48,256 nt of DNA from an uncultured beta proteobacterium. Its GTDB lineage: Bacteria; Pseudomonadota; Gammaproteobacteria; Burkholderiales; Burkholderiaceae_C. The stretch covers positions 1-48,256 of the forward strand of contig CAIJRK010000030.1 in assembly GCA_903823025.1 (NCBI GenBank), in the 5' to 3' direction. Position numbers and translations under genes: made by a program. Positions 1 to 7,829 of this stretch are shown one piece after another. Positions within the stretch are counted from its first letter, which is position 1. The number at the start of each line of letters is the position of its first letter. The notes beneath the pieces were generated by a model. It was given only the letters and a program-made list of their open reading frames with translations. It had not been told where the DNA came from and did no database searches.

Positions 1-1
1 A

Positions 2-286
2 CGCTTGCGTAAAACGGATCTAGTCGGCCGATATGGCGGCGAAGAGTTTTTGGTGGTTTTGCCAGACACGCCTACTGATCAGGCTTTTGCGGTGCTCGAC
101 CGCATCCGCCATGACTTCAGTCTGATTAAATATGCGTTTGAGGACACTTGGTTTGACATTACGTTTTCAGCGGGCGTTGCGCAATTTCCAGCAACAAGCC
201 ATGCCGAAGCGTTGATCAAGAAAGCCGATGAAGCACTTTATGAGGCTAAAGATTCAGGGCGCAACTGTGTCATCGCCCACCACTGA
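2..286 (+). CDS. GGDEF-domain diguanylate cyclase, C-terminal fragment (cut by window edge)
   Basis: This is the last 94 or so codons of a gene whose start lies before the window. The reading frame is open to position 2 and ends at TGA 284-286. The visible part carries the active-site signature R-Y-G-G-E-E-F (GGEEF, a normal GGDEF variant) at codons near 35-50. After it come the FDITFSAGVAQF strand and the ADEALYEAKDSGRN helix that close GGDEF domains. Members of this family make cyclic di-GMP from two GTP. The intact GGEEF loop suggests an active enzyme, but any sensor domain is out of view. The annotated TTG at 5-7 is internal to the domain and is not a real start. Confidence 0.9.
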   Translation, partial: RLRKTDLVGRYGGEEFLVVLPDTPTDQAFAVLDRIRHDFSLIKYAFEDTWFDITFSAGVAQFPATSHAEALIKKADEALYEAKDSGRNCVIAHH

Positions 287-341
287 CGCCGGTTTGAGCC
301 GTTGTTCCGACATAGACCTAAACAAGAGAATCTGAAATTTA

Positions 342-1196
342 ATGGCCATTTATTTAATCGGGGACGTGCAGGGTTGCGACCGCGCTTTGCAACGACTGCT
401 TGACAAAATCTCTTTTTCTCCAAGCCGGGATACGCTTTATATGCTGGGTGACCTGGTCAACCGCGGGCCTGATTCTGCGGGCGTGCTGCGCCGTCTGATG
501 GGTTACGGCGGGGCCGCGCAATGTGTGCTGGGCAACCACGACATGCATTTGTTGGCCGTCGCCTATGGTGCGCGCAAGACTCACCGAAAAGACACTTTGA
601 ACGGCATTTTGGAAGCGCCTGACCGGGGCGCCATGCTGGACTGGCTCAAGATACAGCGCATGGCCATCCTTGAAAATATTCAGGGTCATGAGGTGTTGAT
701 GATTCATGCGGGCGTGCTGCCAGCCTGGAGCACGGCGCAAACGATGGCCTTGGCTGGCGAGGTTGAGGCCCTGTTGCGAAGTCCCGCGCTGGGCGATTTT
801 TTATCCCAGATGTACAGCAATGAACCTGCTTTTTGGCGCGACACTTTGACCGGCACCACCCGGTTGCGCGTGGTTGTGAATGCCCTCACCCGGTTGCGAT
901 TTTGTGATGCCAACGGCGTGATGACTTTTGATGCCAAAGAAGGCCTTGCCACGGCGCCTGCGGGCTATTTACCGTGGTTTGACGTGCCGGGGCGCCAGAC
1001 AGCAGGCCTCACGGTCGCCTTTGGTCACTGGTCAACCCTGGGCTGGATCAACCGGCGAGATGTGTTGTCGCTGGATACGGGTTGCGTGTGGGGAGGCTGT
1101 TTGAGTGCTTTGCGCCTGGGGGGCAACACATCCGACACCACCCTCGCCCAAGAACTGATTCAGGTGCGGTGTGAGCAGTCACAAAAACCCGGCTAA
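342..1196 (+). CDS. apaH: Symmetrical bis(5'-nucleosyl)-tetraphosphatase
   Basis: The 284-residue product is a calcineurin-like metallophosphoesterase of the ApaH family, which hydrolyses Ap4A symmetrically to two ADP. The metal-binding signatures are in order: GDVQGC at residues 7-12, GDLVNRG at 36-42 and GNHD at 64-67. Later come histidines in the MIHAGVLPAW and FGHWSTLGW segments. Length matches the family (about 270-285). The ATG at 342 is taken because it begins directly with the family's N-terminal strand. The gene converges with rhlE, and its stop codon lies inside the loop of the hairpin that I read as the rhlE terminator. ApaH clears alarmone-like dinucleotides and can decap Np4-capped RNA in enterobacteria; that role here is inference. 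Confidence 0.95.
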   Translation: MAIYLIGDVQGCDRALQRLLDKISFSPSRDTLYMLGDLVNRGPDSAGVLRRLMGYGGAAQCVLGNHDMHLLAVAYGARKTHRKDTLNGILEAPDRGAMLDWLKIQRMAILENIQGHEVLMIHAGVLPAWSTAQTMALAGEVEALLRSPALGDFLSQMYSNEPAFWRDTLTGTTRLRVVVNALTRLRFCDANGVMTFDAKEGLATAPAGYLPWFDVPGRQTAGLTVAFGHWSTLGWINRRDVLSLDTGCVWGGCLSALRLGGNTSDTTLAQELIQVRCEQSQKPG

Positions 1197-1205
1197 AACG
1201 CCGGG
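1182..1205 (-). terminator. Intrinsic terminator of rhlE, overlapping the apaH 3' end
   Basis: On the minus strand a perfect 6-bp stem (CCCGGC / GCCGGG, plus-strand arms 1188-1193 and 1200-1205) with a 6-nt loop is followed by five T residues (plus-strand A tract 1183-1187). It starts 22 nt beyond the rhlE stop. Because apaH ends at 1196, the hairpin overlaps the last codons and stop of apaH. On the plus strand the stem is followed only by TAAATTTT, so termination of apaH there would be weaker. Confidence 0.75.
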
Positions 1206-1226
1206 TAAATTTTCAGAAAAATACGC

Positions 1227-2684
1227 TTAGGCCTTGAAAAGCGCCGCTACCCGGCGCTTGGACTTGATGTTGGTTGAAATACTGCGTGGGCCATGCCGAC
1301 TCGCAGCCGCCTCCCAAGCGGGGGCCTCTGCGGTTGACGGTGCCGCTACGTAAGGCTTATCAAAAAACGGATCACGCGATGCTGGCGTTGGTCGCGTGTA
1401 ATCACGACGTGGACGCTCTGGCCGGGAAGTTGCATCTGGGGCACCTTCGGCATACAAGCGGCGACCATCGTTAATGCGACCTTGTTTGCGAATATCAGGA
1501 ACGTCTTCATCGTATTCGACCGCTTCCATCTCGATTTTGGTCTTGATAAGCTTTTCAATTTCCCCCACCAGGCGGGCATCGCTCTTGGACACAAAAGTTA
1601 CTGCCAGACCAGACGCGCCAGCGCGCCCGGTGCGACCAATGCGGTGCACATAGTCTTCCGCACTAAAGGGCACATCAAAGTTGAAAACGGCGGGCACATC
1701 TTTGATGTCCAGCCCGCGGGCGGCCACATCGGTACAAACCAACAAATCGACGGCGCCGCTTTTAAAGGCTTCCAACGCTTTTAAGCGCTCGTCCTGGCTT
1801 TTGTCGCCATGCAGCGCGGTGGTTTTAAGGCCTTCACGCTCCAGTGAACGGGCCAATCGGGCACAACCGAGCTTGCTGTTCACAAACACAAAGGCTTGTT
1901 TCATGCCGCGTTGTTTCAGAATCTGATGCAGCGCGTGGCGCTTTTCGTCATCACCGACGCTGTAGAAATGTTGTTCAACGGTGGAGGCTGTTGCGTTTGA
2001 GCGGGCGACTTCAATCGTGACCGGGTCTTGCAGGTAGCTGCTGGCGAGTCGCTTGATTTCGGGGGAGAACGTGGCCGAAAACAACAAGGTGATGCGTTGT
2101 TTGGGCAGATAGCTGAGAATGCGTTGCAAGTCGGGCAAGAAACCGATGTCCAACATGCGGTCTGCTTCGTCCAGCACCACGTACTCAACTTGGTTGAGCA
2201 CGGCATTTTTAGCTTCAATGTGGTCGAGCAGGCGCCCCGGTGTGGCGACCAAAATTTCAACACCTTTTTTCAATTCAATCGTCTGGGGCTTCATGTCCAT
2301 GCCACCAAACACCACGGCACTGCGCAACTGCGTGTATTTAGCGTAGTCCTTGATGGATTGCGCCACTTGATCCGCCAGTTCCCGCGTTGGCAGCAACACC
2401 AAAGCCCGCACAGGATGGCGGGCGGGCGAGGTCGAACTGCTCTCATGTTTGAGCATCCGTTGTAAGAGCGGCAGCGCAAATGCAGCGGTTTTACCGGTGC
2501 CGGTTTGGGCGGCGCCCATCACATCGCGACCCTGCAACACCACAGGAATAGCTTGCGCCTGAATGGGCGTCATGGACTCGTAGCCCATGTCGGCCACGGC
2601 GCGGGCTAGAGGAGCAGCCAGTTGCAATTGAGCAAAGGCCATGGGTAAAGTATCGGGAGTCAATTCAGAAGTCAAATCGGTCAT
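1227..2684 (-). CDS. rhlE: DEAD-box ATP-dependent RNA helicase RhlE
   Basis: The 485-residue protein has all canonical DEAD-box motifs: Q motif around 17-42, Walker A AQTGTGKT at 59-66, PTRELA, the DEAD box in VLDEADRMLD, SAT in LFSATF, and the C-terminal HRIGRTGRAG motif VI. After the helicase core comes a roughly 90-residue low-complexity tail rich in Arg, Pro and Ala, ending in KSKRRVAALF, which is typical of RhlE in this bacterial group. RhlE proteins unwind short RNA duplexes and act in ribosome maturation and mRNA decay. The start ATG at 2684 has no evident Shine-Dalgarno. Instead a nested folded leader ends 7 nt before it, and a 7-codon out-of-frame ORF (ATG at 2688) overlaps the start. 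Confidence 0.95.
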   Translation of the reverse strand: MTDLTSELTPDTLPMAFAQLQLAAPLARAVADMGYESMTPIQAQAIPVVLQGRDVMGAAQTGTGKTAAFALPLLQRMLKHESSSTSPARHPVRALVLLPTRELADQVAQSIKDYAKYTQLRSAVVFGGMDMKPQTIELKKGVEILVATPGRLLDHIEAKNAVLNQVEYVVLDEADRMLDIGFLPDLQRILSYLPKQRITLLFSATFSPEIKRLASSYLQDPVTIEVARSNATASTVEQHFYSVGDDEKRHALHQILKQRGMKQAFVFVNSKLGCARLARSLEREGLKTTALHGDKSQDERLKALEAFKSGAVDLLVCTDVAARGLDIKDVPAVFNFDVPFSAEDYVHRIGRTGRAGASGLAVTFVSKSDARLVGEIEKLIKTKIEMEAVEYDEDVPDIRKQGRINDGRRLYAEGAPDATSRPERPRRDYTRPTPASRDPFFDKPYVAAPSTAEAPAWEAAASRHGPRSISTNIKSKRRVAALFKA

Positions 2685-2691
2685 TCATAGC

Positions 2692-2751
2692 CAAGGTTGA
2701 TTGCTATCCATCCGATAGCTGATTGCGCCTCAAGGACTGAGGCAAACCTTG
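2692..2751 (-). promoter_or_regulatory. Putative structured 5' leader of rhlE (three-way junction)
   Basis: Read on the minus strand, the 60 nt before rhlE form three perfect stems. The outer stem is CAAGGTT/AACCTTG (2745-2751 with 2692-2698). One inner hairpin is GCCTCA-5 nt-TGAGGC (2727-2743) and the other GCTATC-5 nt-GATAGC (2703-2719). The two 5-nt loops, GTCCT and GGATG, could pair over 3-4 bases. The structure ends 7 nt upstream of the rhlE ATG and covers the place where a Shine-Dalgarno would be. An RNA-level role is inferred; the stems themselves are seen directly. Confidence 0.5.
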
Positions 2752-2783
2752 ATTATCCTCTATCCTTGCAAAAAATCCGTCAA
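2752..2783 (-). promoter_or_regulatory. Candidate rhlE promoter
   Basis: On the minus strand TTGACG (plus 2778-2783) is followed after 20 nt by GATAAT (plus 2752-2757), five of six matches to the sigma-70 -10 box. Spacing is longer than ideal, so the -35 assignment is weak. A start 6-8 nt after GATAAT would place the transcript 5' end at the first arm of the folded leader. Confidence 0.35.
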
Positions 2784-2804
2784 GAAATATGGCACGCAAT
2801 GGCT

Positions 2805-3371
2805 TTAAGCCTTGGGCAAGGTCACGCCGCGCTGGCCCTGATATTTACCGCCCCGGTCTTTGTAACTGGTCTCGCACACTTCATCACTTTCAAAAAATAG
2901 CACTTGTGCACAGCCCTCTCCCGCATAAATTTTGGCAGGCAACGGCGTCGTGTTGCTGAATTCCAAAGTGACATAGCCTTCCCACTCCGGCTCAAAAGGC
3001 GTGACGTTGACGATGATGCCGCAACGCGCATAAGTGCTTTTACCTAAACAGATTGTGAGCACGTTGCGCGGAATGCGAAAGTATTCCAGCGTGCGCGCCA
3101 AGGCGAAACTATTGGGCGGAATGATGCAGCTGTCACCATGAAAATCAACAAAACTGCGCTCATCAAAGTTCTTGGGATCCACAATGGTGCTGTGGATGTT
3201 GGTAAAGACCTTGAACTCAGGGGCGCAACGAATATCGTAGCCGTAGCTGCTGGTGCCGTAGCTGATAATTTTGTTGCCATCGCGCTCACGAATCTGGCCT
3301 GGCTCGAACGGCTCGATCATGCCGGTGGTCTCGGCCATGCGGCGAATCCATTTGTCACTCTTGATAGTCAT
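2805..3371 (-). CDS. dcd: dCTP deaminase
   Basis: The 188-residue product has the exact usual length of bacterial Dcd and the family signatures SYGYDIRC near 43-50, GKSTYARCG near 110-118 and the [16 protein letters not shown] segment that contains the catalytic glutamate. The enzyme deaminates dCTP to dUTP, feeding dUTPase and thymidylate synthesis; it acts as a cytoplasmic trimer. A good ribosome site (AGGAG) lies 10 nt before the ATG on the minus strand. It is followed downstream by rhlE after a 120-nt gap carrying the rhlE leader, so the two genes may or may not share a transcript. Confidence 0.97.
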   Translation of the reverse strand: MTIKSDKWIRRMAETTGMIEPFEPGQIRERDGNKIISYGTSSYGYDIRCAPEFKVFTNIHSTIVDPKNFDERSFVDFHGDSCIIPPNSFALARTLEYFRIPRNVLTICLGKSTYARCGIIVNVTPFEPEWEGYVTLEFSNTTPLPAKIYAGEGCAQVLFFESDEVCETSYKDRGGKYQGQRGVTLPKA

Positions 3372-3461
3372 GGGAAAGAAGCTCCTGAATGGGATAAGGT
3401 TTAACTGCGCATAGCGTACCGGTTTAAATGCAGCGAAGGTGCGTGGCTGACCTGAAATTCC

Positions 3462-4793
3462 TCAAGAAATCACTGTCTTCTCAATCAGTCGGTCGTCCCC
3501 CAGCACGATCAAGGCAAATAGCAATTCATCCAGACTGTTGACGCGGGCCGTTTTATGGGCCAGCAAGGGTGTCGCCTGCGGGTTCAAGACCACAAAATCA
3601 GCATCACAACCGGGTTGCAGATTGCCCACGGATGGGCGGCCTTTTTGACCATCCAGGCCGAGCGCTTGCGCCGCCCCGGCGGTGTGTTGCCACCACAAAT
3701 GTTGTGGTGACAGGGATAGTCCGGGTTTGGTTTGCCCCTCGCGCCCGGCGTAATAGGCCGCCAGCATGGTGTGAAACGGACTGAAACTGGTGCCGCCGCC
3801 GATATCACTGGCCAAGCCGTAGTTGAACCCTATGCGGTCGGCCCCTGCGTAGTCGAAGAAGCCGCTGCCCAAAAACAGATTGCTGGTCGGGCTAACGGCG
3901 GCCACGGCGCCAGTGGCGCGCATTAAAGCGCGGTCGTCATCGTCGAAGTGGATGCAATGGGCGTAAATGGCGCGCTCACGCAGCAGGCCAAAATCGTCGT
4001 AAGTAGCCAGATAGCTACGCGATTGGGGAAACAGTTCACGCGCCCATTGAATCTCGTCTTTGTTTTCAGCCACATGCGATTGAATCCACACCTCGGGATA
4101 CTTGGCGGCCAGTTCGCCTGCGCCGCGCAGCTGGGCCGCGCTGCAACTGGGTGCAAAACGTGGGGTGATGGCGTAGCCCAGTCGGCCTGTACCGTGCCAC
4201 TTTTGGAGCAAAGCCTCGGAGTCAATCAGGCTTTGTTCGGTCGCATCTTTGACGCCTTGGGTGGCGGCACGGTTCAGCACGTTGGCGGGCGCGTTGCGAT
4301 CCATCAACACCAGGCCGGTCATCAGGCGTAGTCGTCGGGCGTGCGCCTCAGAGAACAAGGCGTTGACGGATGCGGTGTGTGAGCTGGCAAAAGCAAGCGC
4401 CGTCGTGACGCCATTGCGCAACAACTCATCGATAAAAAACGTGGCTTCCCGGGCACTGTAATCGGCCTCTGCAAAGCGTTTTTCTTCAGGAAAGGTGTAG
4501 TTCTCCAGCCAGGGCAGCAAGCCGTCAGCGGGTGAACCCATCACGTTGGTTTGTGGGAAATGGAGGTGCATATCCACAAAACCAGGCGCGATGATGCGCC
4601 CCGGCCAGTGTTCGGTCGCCACCCCGGAAAACTGATCTTTTAAATCACGGTACGACCCCACGGCTTGCACCACGGATTGACCCTGTGCGTTGGGGCCGAC
4701 GACCAGCAGGCCATCTTCTTCAAATACGGCGCAATGACGTGGCACACCCTGCGTGGCAAAACGGAGAATCGAGGAACGGTAGGCTTTTATCAT
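3462..4793 (-). CDS. guaD: Guanine deaminase
   Basis: The 443-residue amidohydrolase carries the zinc motif HLHFPQ at residues 76-81, where the Phe-Pro-Gln extension is specific for guanine deaminases. It also has a histidine in QSHVAEN, a histidine in YAHCIHFDDDD, the SPTSNLFLGSGFFDY substrate loop and the catalytic aspartate in ASDIGGG. Length fits GuaD (430-450). It converts guanine to xanthine and ammonia in purine catabolism or salvage. It is divergent from the VUT transporter gene (42 nt between starts), and a second purine-base deaminase lies on the other side of that transporter, which suggests a purine-use neighbourhood. Confidence 0.92.
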   Translation of the reverse strand: MIKAYRSSILRFATQGVPRHCAVFEEDGLLVVGPNAQGQSVVQAVGSYRDLKDQFSGVATEHWPGRIIAPGFVDMHLHFPQTNVMGSPADGLLPWLENYTFPEEKRFAEADYSAREATFFIDELLRNGVTTALAFASSHTASVNALFSEAHARRLRLMTGLVLMDRNAPANVLNRAATQGVKDATEQSLIDSEALLQKWHGTGRLGYAITPRFAPSCSAAQLRGAGELAAKYPEVWIQSHVAENKDEIQWARELFPQSRSYLATYDDFGLLRERAIYAHCIHFDDDDRALMRATGAVAAVSPTSNLFLGSGFFDYAGADRIGFNYGLASDIGGGTSFSPFHTMLAAYYAGREGQTKPGLSLSPQHLWWQHTAGAAQALGLDGQKGRPSVGNLQPGCDADFVVLNPQATPLLAHKTARVNSLDELLFALIVLGDDRLIEKTVIS

Positions 4794-4835
4794 AGGGAGA
4801 GCTTAACCAAAAATGGCCTGCCATAATCTGCCGCC

Positions 4836-5393
4836 ATGACTATCGCAACTTTTCCCTCTGCCCTTAAGCTGGTGCAGCTTTGGCGCCCTATCCTAGCTAT
4901 GTTGCTGGTGATTACGTCTTCCAACTATTTGGTGCAATTCCCGCTCAACGATTGGCTGACTTGGGGAGCCTTTACTTTCCCTATTGCTTTTTTGGTCACC
5001 GACTTGACGAACCGGGCCGTAGGCGCCAAAGCTGCGCGGCGGGTGGCCTGTGTTGGGTTCTTGATTGCGGTGGTCGTGTCGTTGGGTTTGGCCCCGTGGC
5101 GCATCGCGCTGGCGTCCGGGGTGGCTTTTTTGGTGGGGCAACTGCTGGACATCACCGCCTTTAACCGCCTGCGCACTTTGTCATGGTGGAAGGCGCCTTT
5201 GTTTGGCTCCATGGTGGCGTCTGTGATTGACACCAGTCTGTTCTTTTTTCTGGCGTTTGCGGGCACTGACATGGACTGGCGAATGCTCGCCGCTGGTGAT
5301 TTAGGCGTCAAGTGGCTGATGGCGGCCGCATTGCTGGCGCCCTACCGCTTGATGCTGCCACGCCTGCAACGCTGGGTGCCCGCTGCCAGCTGA
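4836..5393 (+). CDS. VUT-family membrane transporter (queuosine-precursor transporter type, YhhQ-like)
   Basis: The 185-residue integral membrane protein has about five or six hydrophobic segments. It shows the hallmarks of the VUT/COG1738 family: FLVTDLTNRAVGAKAARRV in the first half, a helix with FLVGQLLDITAFNRLR, and the WWKAPLFGSMVASVIDTSLFFFLAF segment. E. coli YhhQ of this family imports the queuosine precursors preQ0/preQ1. The substrate here is not proven by sequence. Its position between guanine and adenine deaminase genes would also fit movement of a related purine or deazapurine. No Shine-Dalgarno is seen before ATG 4836; a CATAAT hexamer sits 8 nt upstream, so a leaderless message is possible. 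Confidence 0.8.
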   Translation: MTIATFPSALKLVQLWRPILAMLLVITSSNYLVQFPLNDWLTWGAFTFPIAFLVTDLTNRAVGAKAARRVACVGFLIAVVVSLGLAPWRIALASGVAFLVGQLLDITAFNRLRTLSWWKAPLFGSMVASVIDTSLFFFLAFAGTDMDWRMLAAGDLGVKWLMAAALLAPYRLMLPRLQRWVPAAS

Positions 5394-5404
5394 CAAAGGG
5401 CTGA

Positions 5405-6445
5405 TTAAACGAAGGTCTCGAAGGTCTCGTCCAGTCGATCCAGGTATTTTTGTTTGGCGCTTGGCTCGATAAAACTGGCCTCAAAACTATGGCGCGCTAA
5501 TTGGTAGGCGTGCTGTGCCGTGAGGCCCAAAGAGGCAAAAGTCTCAGTGAAGTTCTGGTTGATGTAGCCGCCAAAATATGCCGGATCATCCGAGTTGATA
5601 GTGGCGACAATGCCCGCCTCCAGCATCTGCCCCAGATTGTGCTGCGCCAGCGAAGGGAACACCCGCAGTTTCAAATTCGACAACGGGCAAACCGTGAGCG
5701 GGATTCGGTCTTTGACCAAACGGGCCATCAGCGCCGGGTCTTTAAGCGCCTGCACGCCATGGTCGATACGCTCGACTTTAAGCACATCCAGCGCGCTCCA
5801 GATGTAAGCGGGCGGGCCTTCTTCTCCCGCATGAGCCACCAGGTGCAAGTCCAGCTCGCGGGCACGGGCAAACACGCGGGCAAACTTTTCAGGCGGATGA
5901 CCTCTCTCACTAGAGGCCAGGCCGACACCAATCAACTTGTCACGCAGCGGCAACGCTTGTTCCAGACACTCAAAAGCTTCTTTTTCGCTCAAGTGACGCA
6001 AAAAACAAAGAATCAGGGAGGCGCTGATCCCCAGTTCAGTGCGGGCATCGACACAGGCGCGGTGCAAGCCGTTGATCACAACGTCAGTGCTCACGCCATG
6101 ACCGGTGTGTGTCTGTGTGTCAAAAAATAGTTCGGCGTGCCGCACGTTGTCGGCGGCAGCGCGGGCCAGATAAGCCCGTGTCATGTCGTAAAAATCCTGC
6201 TCCGTGCGTAACACCAACGTGCCCGCGTGGTAGATGTCCAAAAAATCCTGTAGCTTGTCAAACACATAAGCGCTACGCAGGGACTCAACATCGGGGTAGG
6301 CCATGGCAACGCCATTGCGCTGCCCCAAGGCAAACATCAGCTCCGGCTCCAATGAGCCTTCAATGTGCATGTGCAACTCGGCTTTAGGCATGAGTCGCAG
6401 CAATTCAGGCAGGCGCTCGACGGGGATAGGTTTAACTTTTAGCAT
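5405..6445 (-). CDS. Adenine deaminase (adenosine deaminase superfamily)
   Basis: The 346-residue TIM-barrel deaminase has zinc ligands H25 and H27 (AELHMHIEGS), the HAGEEG motif at 205-210, DHG at 228-230 and SDDP at 285-288. The segment GLASSERGHPPEKFARVF at about 175-192, together with the short length, matches the bacterial and fungal adenine aminohydrolase subfamily (Aah1-like; Pseudomonas adenine deaminase) better than true adenosine deaminase. The expected reaction is adenine to hypoxanthine. It converges with the transporter gene, with only 11 nt between stops. If the subfamily reading is wrong, it would be adenosine deaminase (add). Confidence 0.85.
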   Translation of the reverse strand: MLKVKPIPVERLPELLRLMPKAELHMHIEGSLEPELMFALGQRNGVAMAYPDVESLRSAYVFDKLQDFLDIYHAGTLVLRTEQDFYDMTRAYLARAAADNVRHAELFFDTQTHTGHGVSTDVVINGLHRACVDARTELGISASLILCFLRHLSEKEAFECLEQALPLRDKLIGVGLASSERGHPPEKFARVFARARELDLHLVAHAGEEGPPAYIWSALDVLKVERIDHGVQALKDPALMARLVKDRIPLTVCPLSNLKLRVFPSLAQHNLGQMLEAGIVATINSDDPAYFGGYINQNFTETFASLGLTAQHAYQLARHSFEASFIEPSAKQKYLDRLDETFETFV

Positions 6446-6515
6446 GGTTTAAGTGTAGTGCTGCTGGCTGTTATTTGGCGCACCATTGCGGCCCACCACG
6501 TTGGATAATCGCTCG

Positions 6516-7109
6516 ATGAAACGCTTCTCTCAATATTTTTTTCGGGGCTTGATTTCCGTTCTGCCCTTGGGCCTGACGGTCTATCTGCTCTACCTGTTTG
6601 TGACCTGGATCGAGTCACTCGCCATGCAGCTGGTTCGCCCCGTGATCGGTAATTTTTATCTGCCAGGTCTGGGTATTGTCCTGGGTGTGCTGGTGATCAT
6701 GGGGTTAGGCTTTTTGACTTCTCATCCGCTCGCATCCCGGCTCATGTCTTTGGTGGAGCTGCCCTTTACCAACCTGCCGGTGATCAAGAGCATTTACTCC
6801 TCCCTCAAGAACTTTGCCGATTTCTTTGCGCCACACCAAAAAAGCAGCCAGCAAGTCGTGGTGTTGAGTCAACCCGGCCACGCGTTGTCTATCGTGGGGC
6901 TGGTTACACGCCAAAGTTCGTTGGGGTTGCCCGTCGGGCTGGCTAAAGATGATCAGGTGGCTGTTTACTTGCCCATGGGGTACATGATTGGTGGCTACAC
7001 CGTCTTTGTGCCCCGCAGTTGGGTCACCCCGATTGATATGTCCGTGGAAGAAGCCATGCGCTCCTCACTGATTGCCTGGATGGCCTCCAACTCAAACAGC
7101 CAGCGTTAA
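6516..7109 (+). CDS. DUF502 family membrane protein
   Basis: The product is 197 residues from ATG 6516, which starts MKRFSQYFFRGLISVLPLGL; an upstream in-frame TTG at 6486 would add ten atypical residues. Two strong membrane helices are visible, at about 8-30 and 45-68. They are followed by the conserved LPFTNLPVIKSIYSSLKNFADFF segment and a soluble beta-rich C-terminal part with YLPMGYMIGGYTVFVP. DUF502 proteins are common in proteobacteria and plants, but I know of no settled function. A GATAAT hexamer sits 6 nt before the start codon. The LeuE-like gene follows after 21 nt on the same strand. Confidence 0.85.
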   Translation: MKRFSQYFFRGLISVLPLGLTVYLLYLFVTWIESLAMQLVRPVIGNFYLPGLGIVLGVLVIMGLGFLTSHPLASRLMSLVELPFTNLPVIKSIYSSLKNFADFFAPHQKSSQQVVVLSQPGHALSIVGLVTRQSSLGLPVGLAKDDQVAVYLPMGYMIGGYTVFVPRSWVTPIDMSVEEAMRSSLIAWMASNSNSQR

Positions 7110-7130
7110 ACCTCAAAGATTGACCTTGCC

Positions 7131-7787
7131 ATGAACTTTTACGGCGTTACCGATATTTGGACTTATGTCATGGGGGCCATTGGCATCGTTTTGCTGCCTG
7201 GTCCCAATTCAATGTATGTTTTGTCGGTGGCAGCACGCCGAGGCGTGCGCGCCGGTTACCAGGGTGCGCTAGGCGTCTTTGCGGGCGATACGCTGTTGCT
7301 AATGCTGACAGCACTTGGAGCCGCCGGGCTGATGCGCACCCATCCCGCCCTTTTTACGATTGTCAAGTATGCCGGGGCGGGCTATTTGGCTTGGGTGGGC
7401 GTTAACCTCATCACCAGTGCATTACAAAGCGCCCGTCGCCCGCAAACGGTGGCCGCCATAACTCCTGAAGCTGCTGTTAACTTGCAGCACCCGTTCAAAC
7501 GGGCCTTGGTGATCAGTCTTTTGAACCCCAAAGCTATCTTGTTTTTTCTGTCTTTTTTTATGCAGTTTATTGAGCCAACCTACGCCACCCCGGCTGTCCC
7601 CTTTTTGATCTTGAGCTTCATCATCATGATGATTAGCGGCATTTATTTATCGGTCATCATTTTTATGGGCGCACGTCTGGCACACGAATTTCGTGCCCGC
7701 AGGCGTTTAAGCGCAGTCTTGTCTGTTGCTGTAGGCGGTTTGTTTCTCTGGTTTGGCGTCAAACTGGCGACTGCCAGCCTGCATTAA
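7131..7787 (+). CDS. leuE: LysE/RhtB-family amino-acid exporter, LeuE-like
   Basis: The 218-residue protein has six hydrophobic segments and the LysE family motif GIVLLPGPNSMYVL near residues 18-31. This is followed by GVRAGYQGALGVFAGD, and FKRALVISLLNPKAILFFLSFFMQF in the second half. The overall pattern (WTYVMGAI start, GVFAGDTLLLM, YLSVIIFMGA) follows E. coli LeuE closely, so efflux of leucine or another neutral amino acid is likely. The exact substrate is an inference. It lies 21 nt after the DUF502 gene and 42 nt before the acetyltransferase gene. Confidence 0.87.
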   Translation: MNFYGVTDIWTYVMGAIGIVLLPGPNSMYVLSVAARRGVRAGYQGALGVFAGDTLLLMLTALGAAGLMRTHPALFTIVKYAGAGYLAWVGVNLITSALQSARRPQTVAAITPEAAVNLQHPFKRALVISLLNPKAILFFLSFFMQFIEPTYATPAVPFLILSFIIMMISGIYLSVIIFMGARLAHEFRARRRLSAVLSVAVGGLFLWFGVKLATASLH

Positions 7788-7829
7788 TGCTTGGGGATTC
7801 CGTTGGAAACCCGCTCATAAAAATTAAAA

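Noticed and set aside
2..286. Complete short GGDEF gene starting at TTG 5
   Set aside because: The start would fall in the middle of the GGDEF domain; the frame is open to the window edge, so the gene is cut by the window, not naturally short.
5501..6130. 209-residue plus-strand frame opposite the adenine deaminase gene
   Set aside because: It is antisense to a conserved enzyme; Arg/Gln/His-rich product with no domain.
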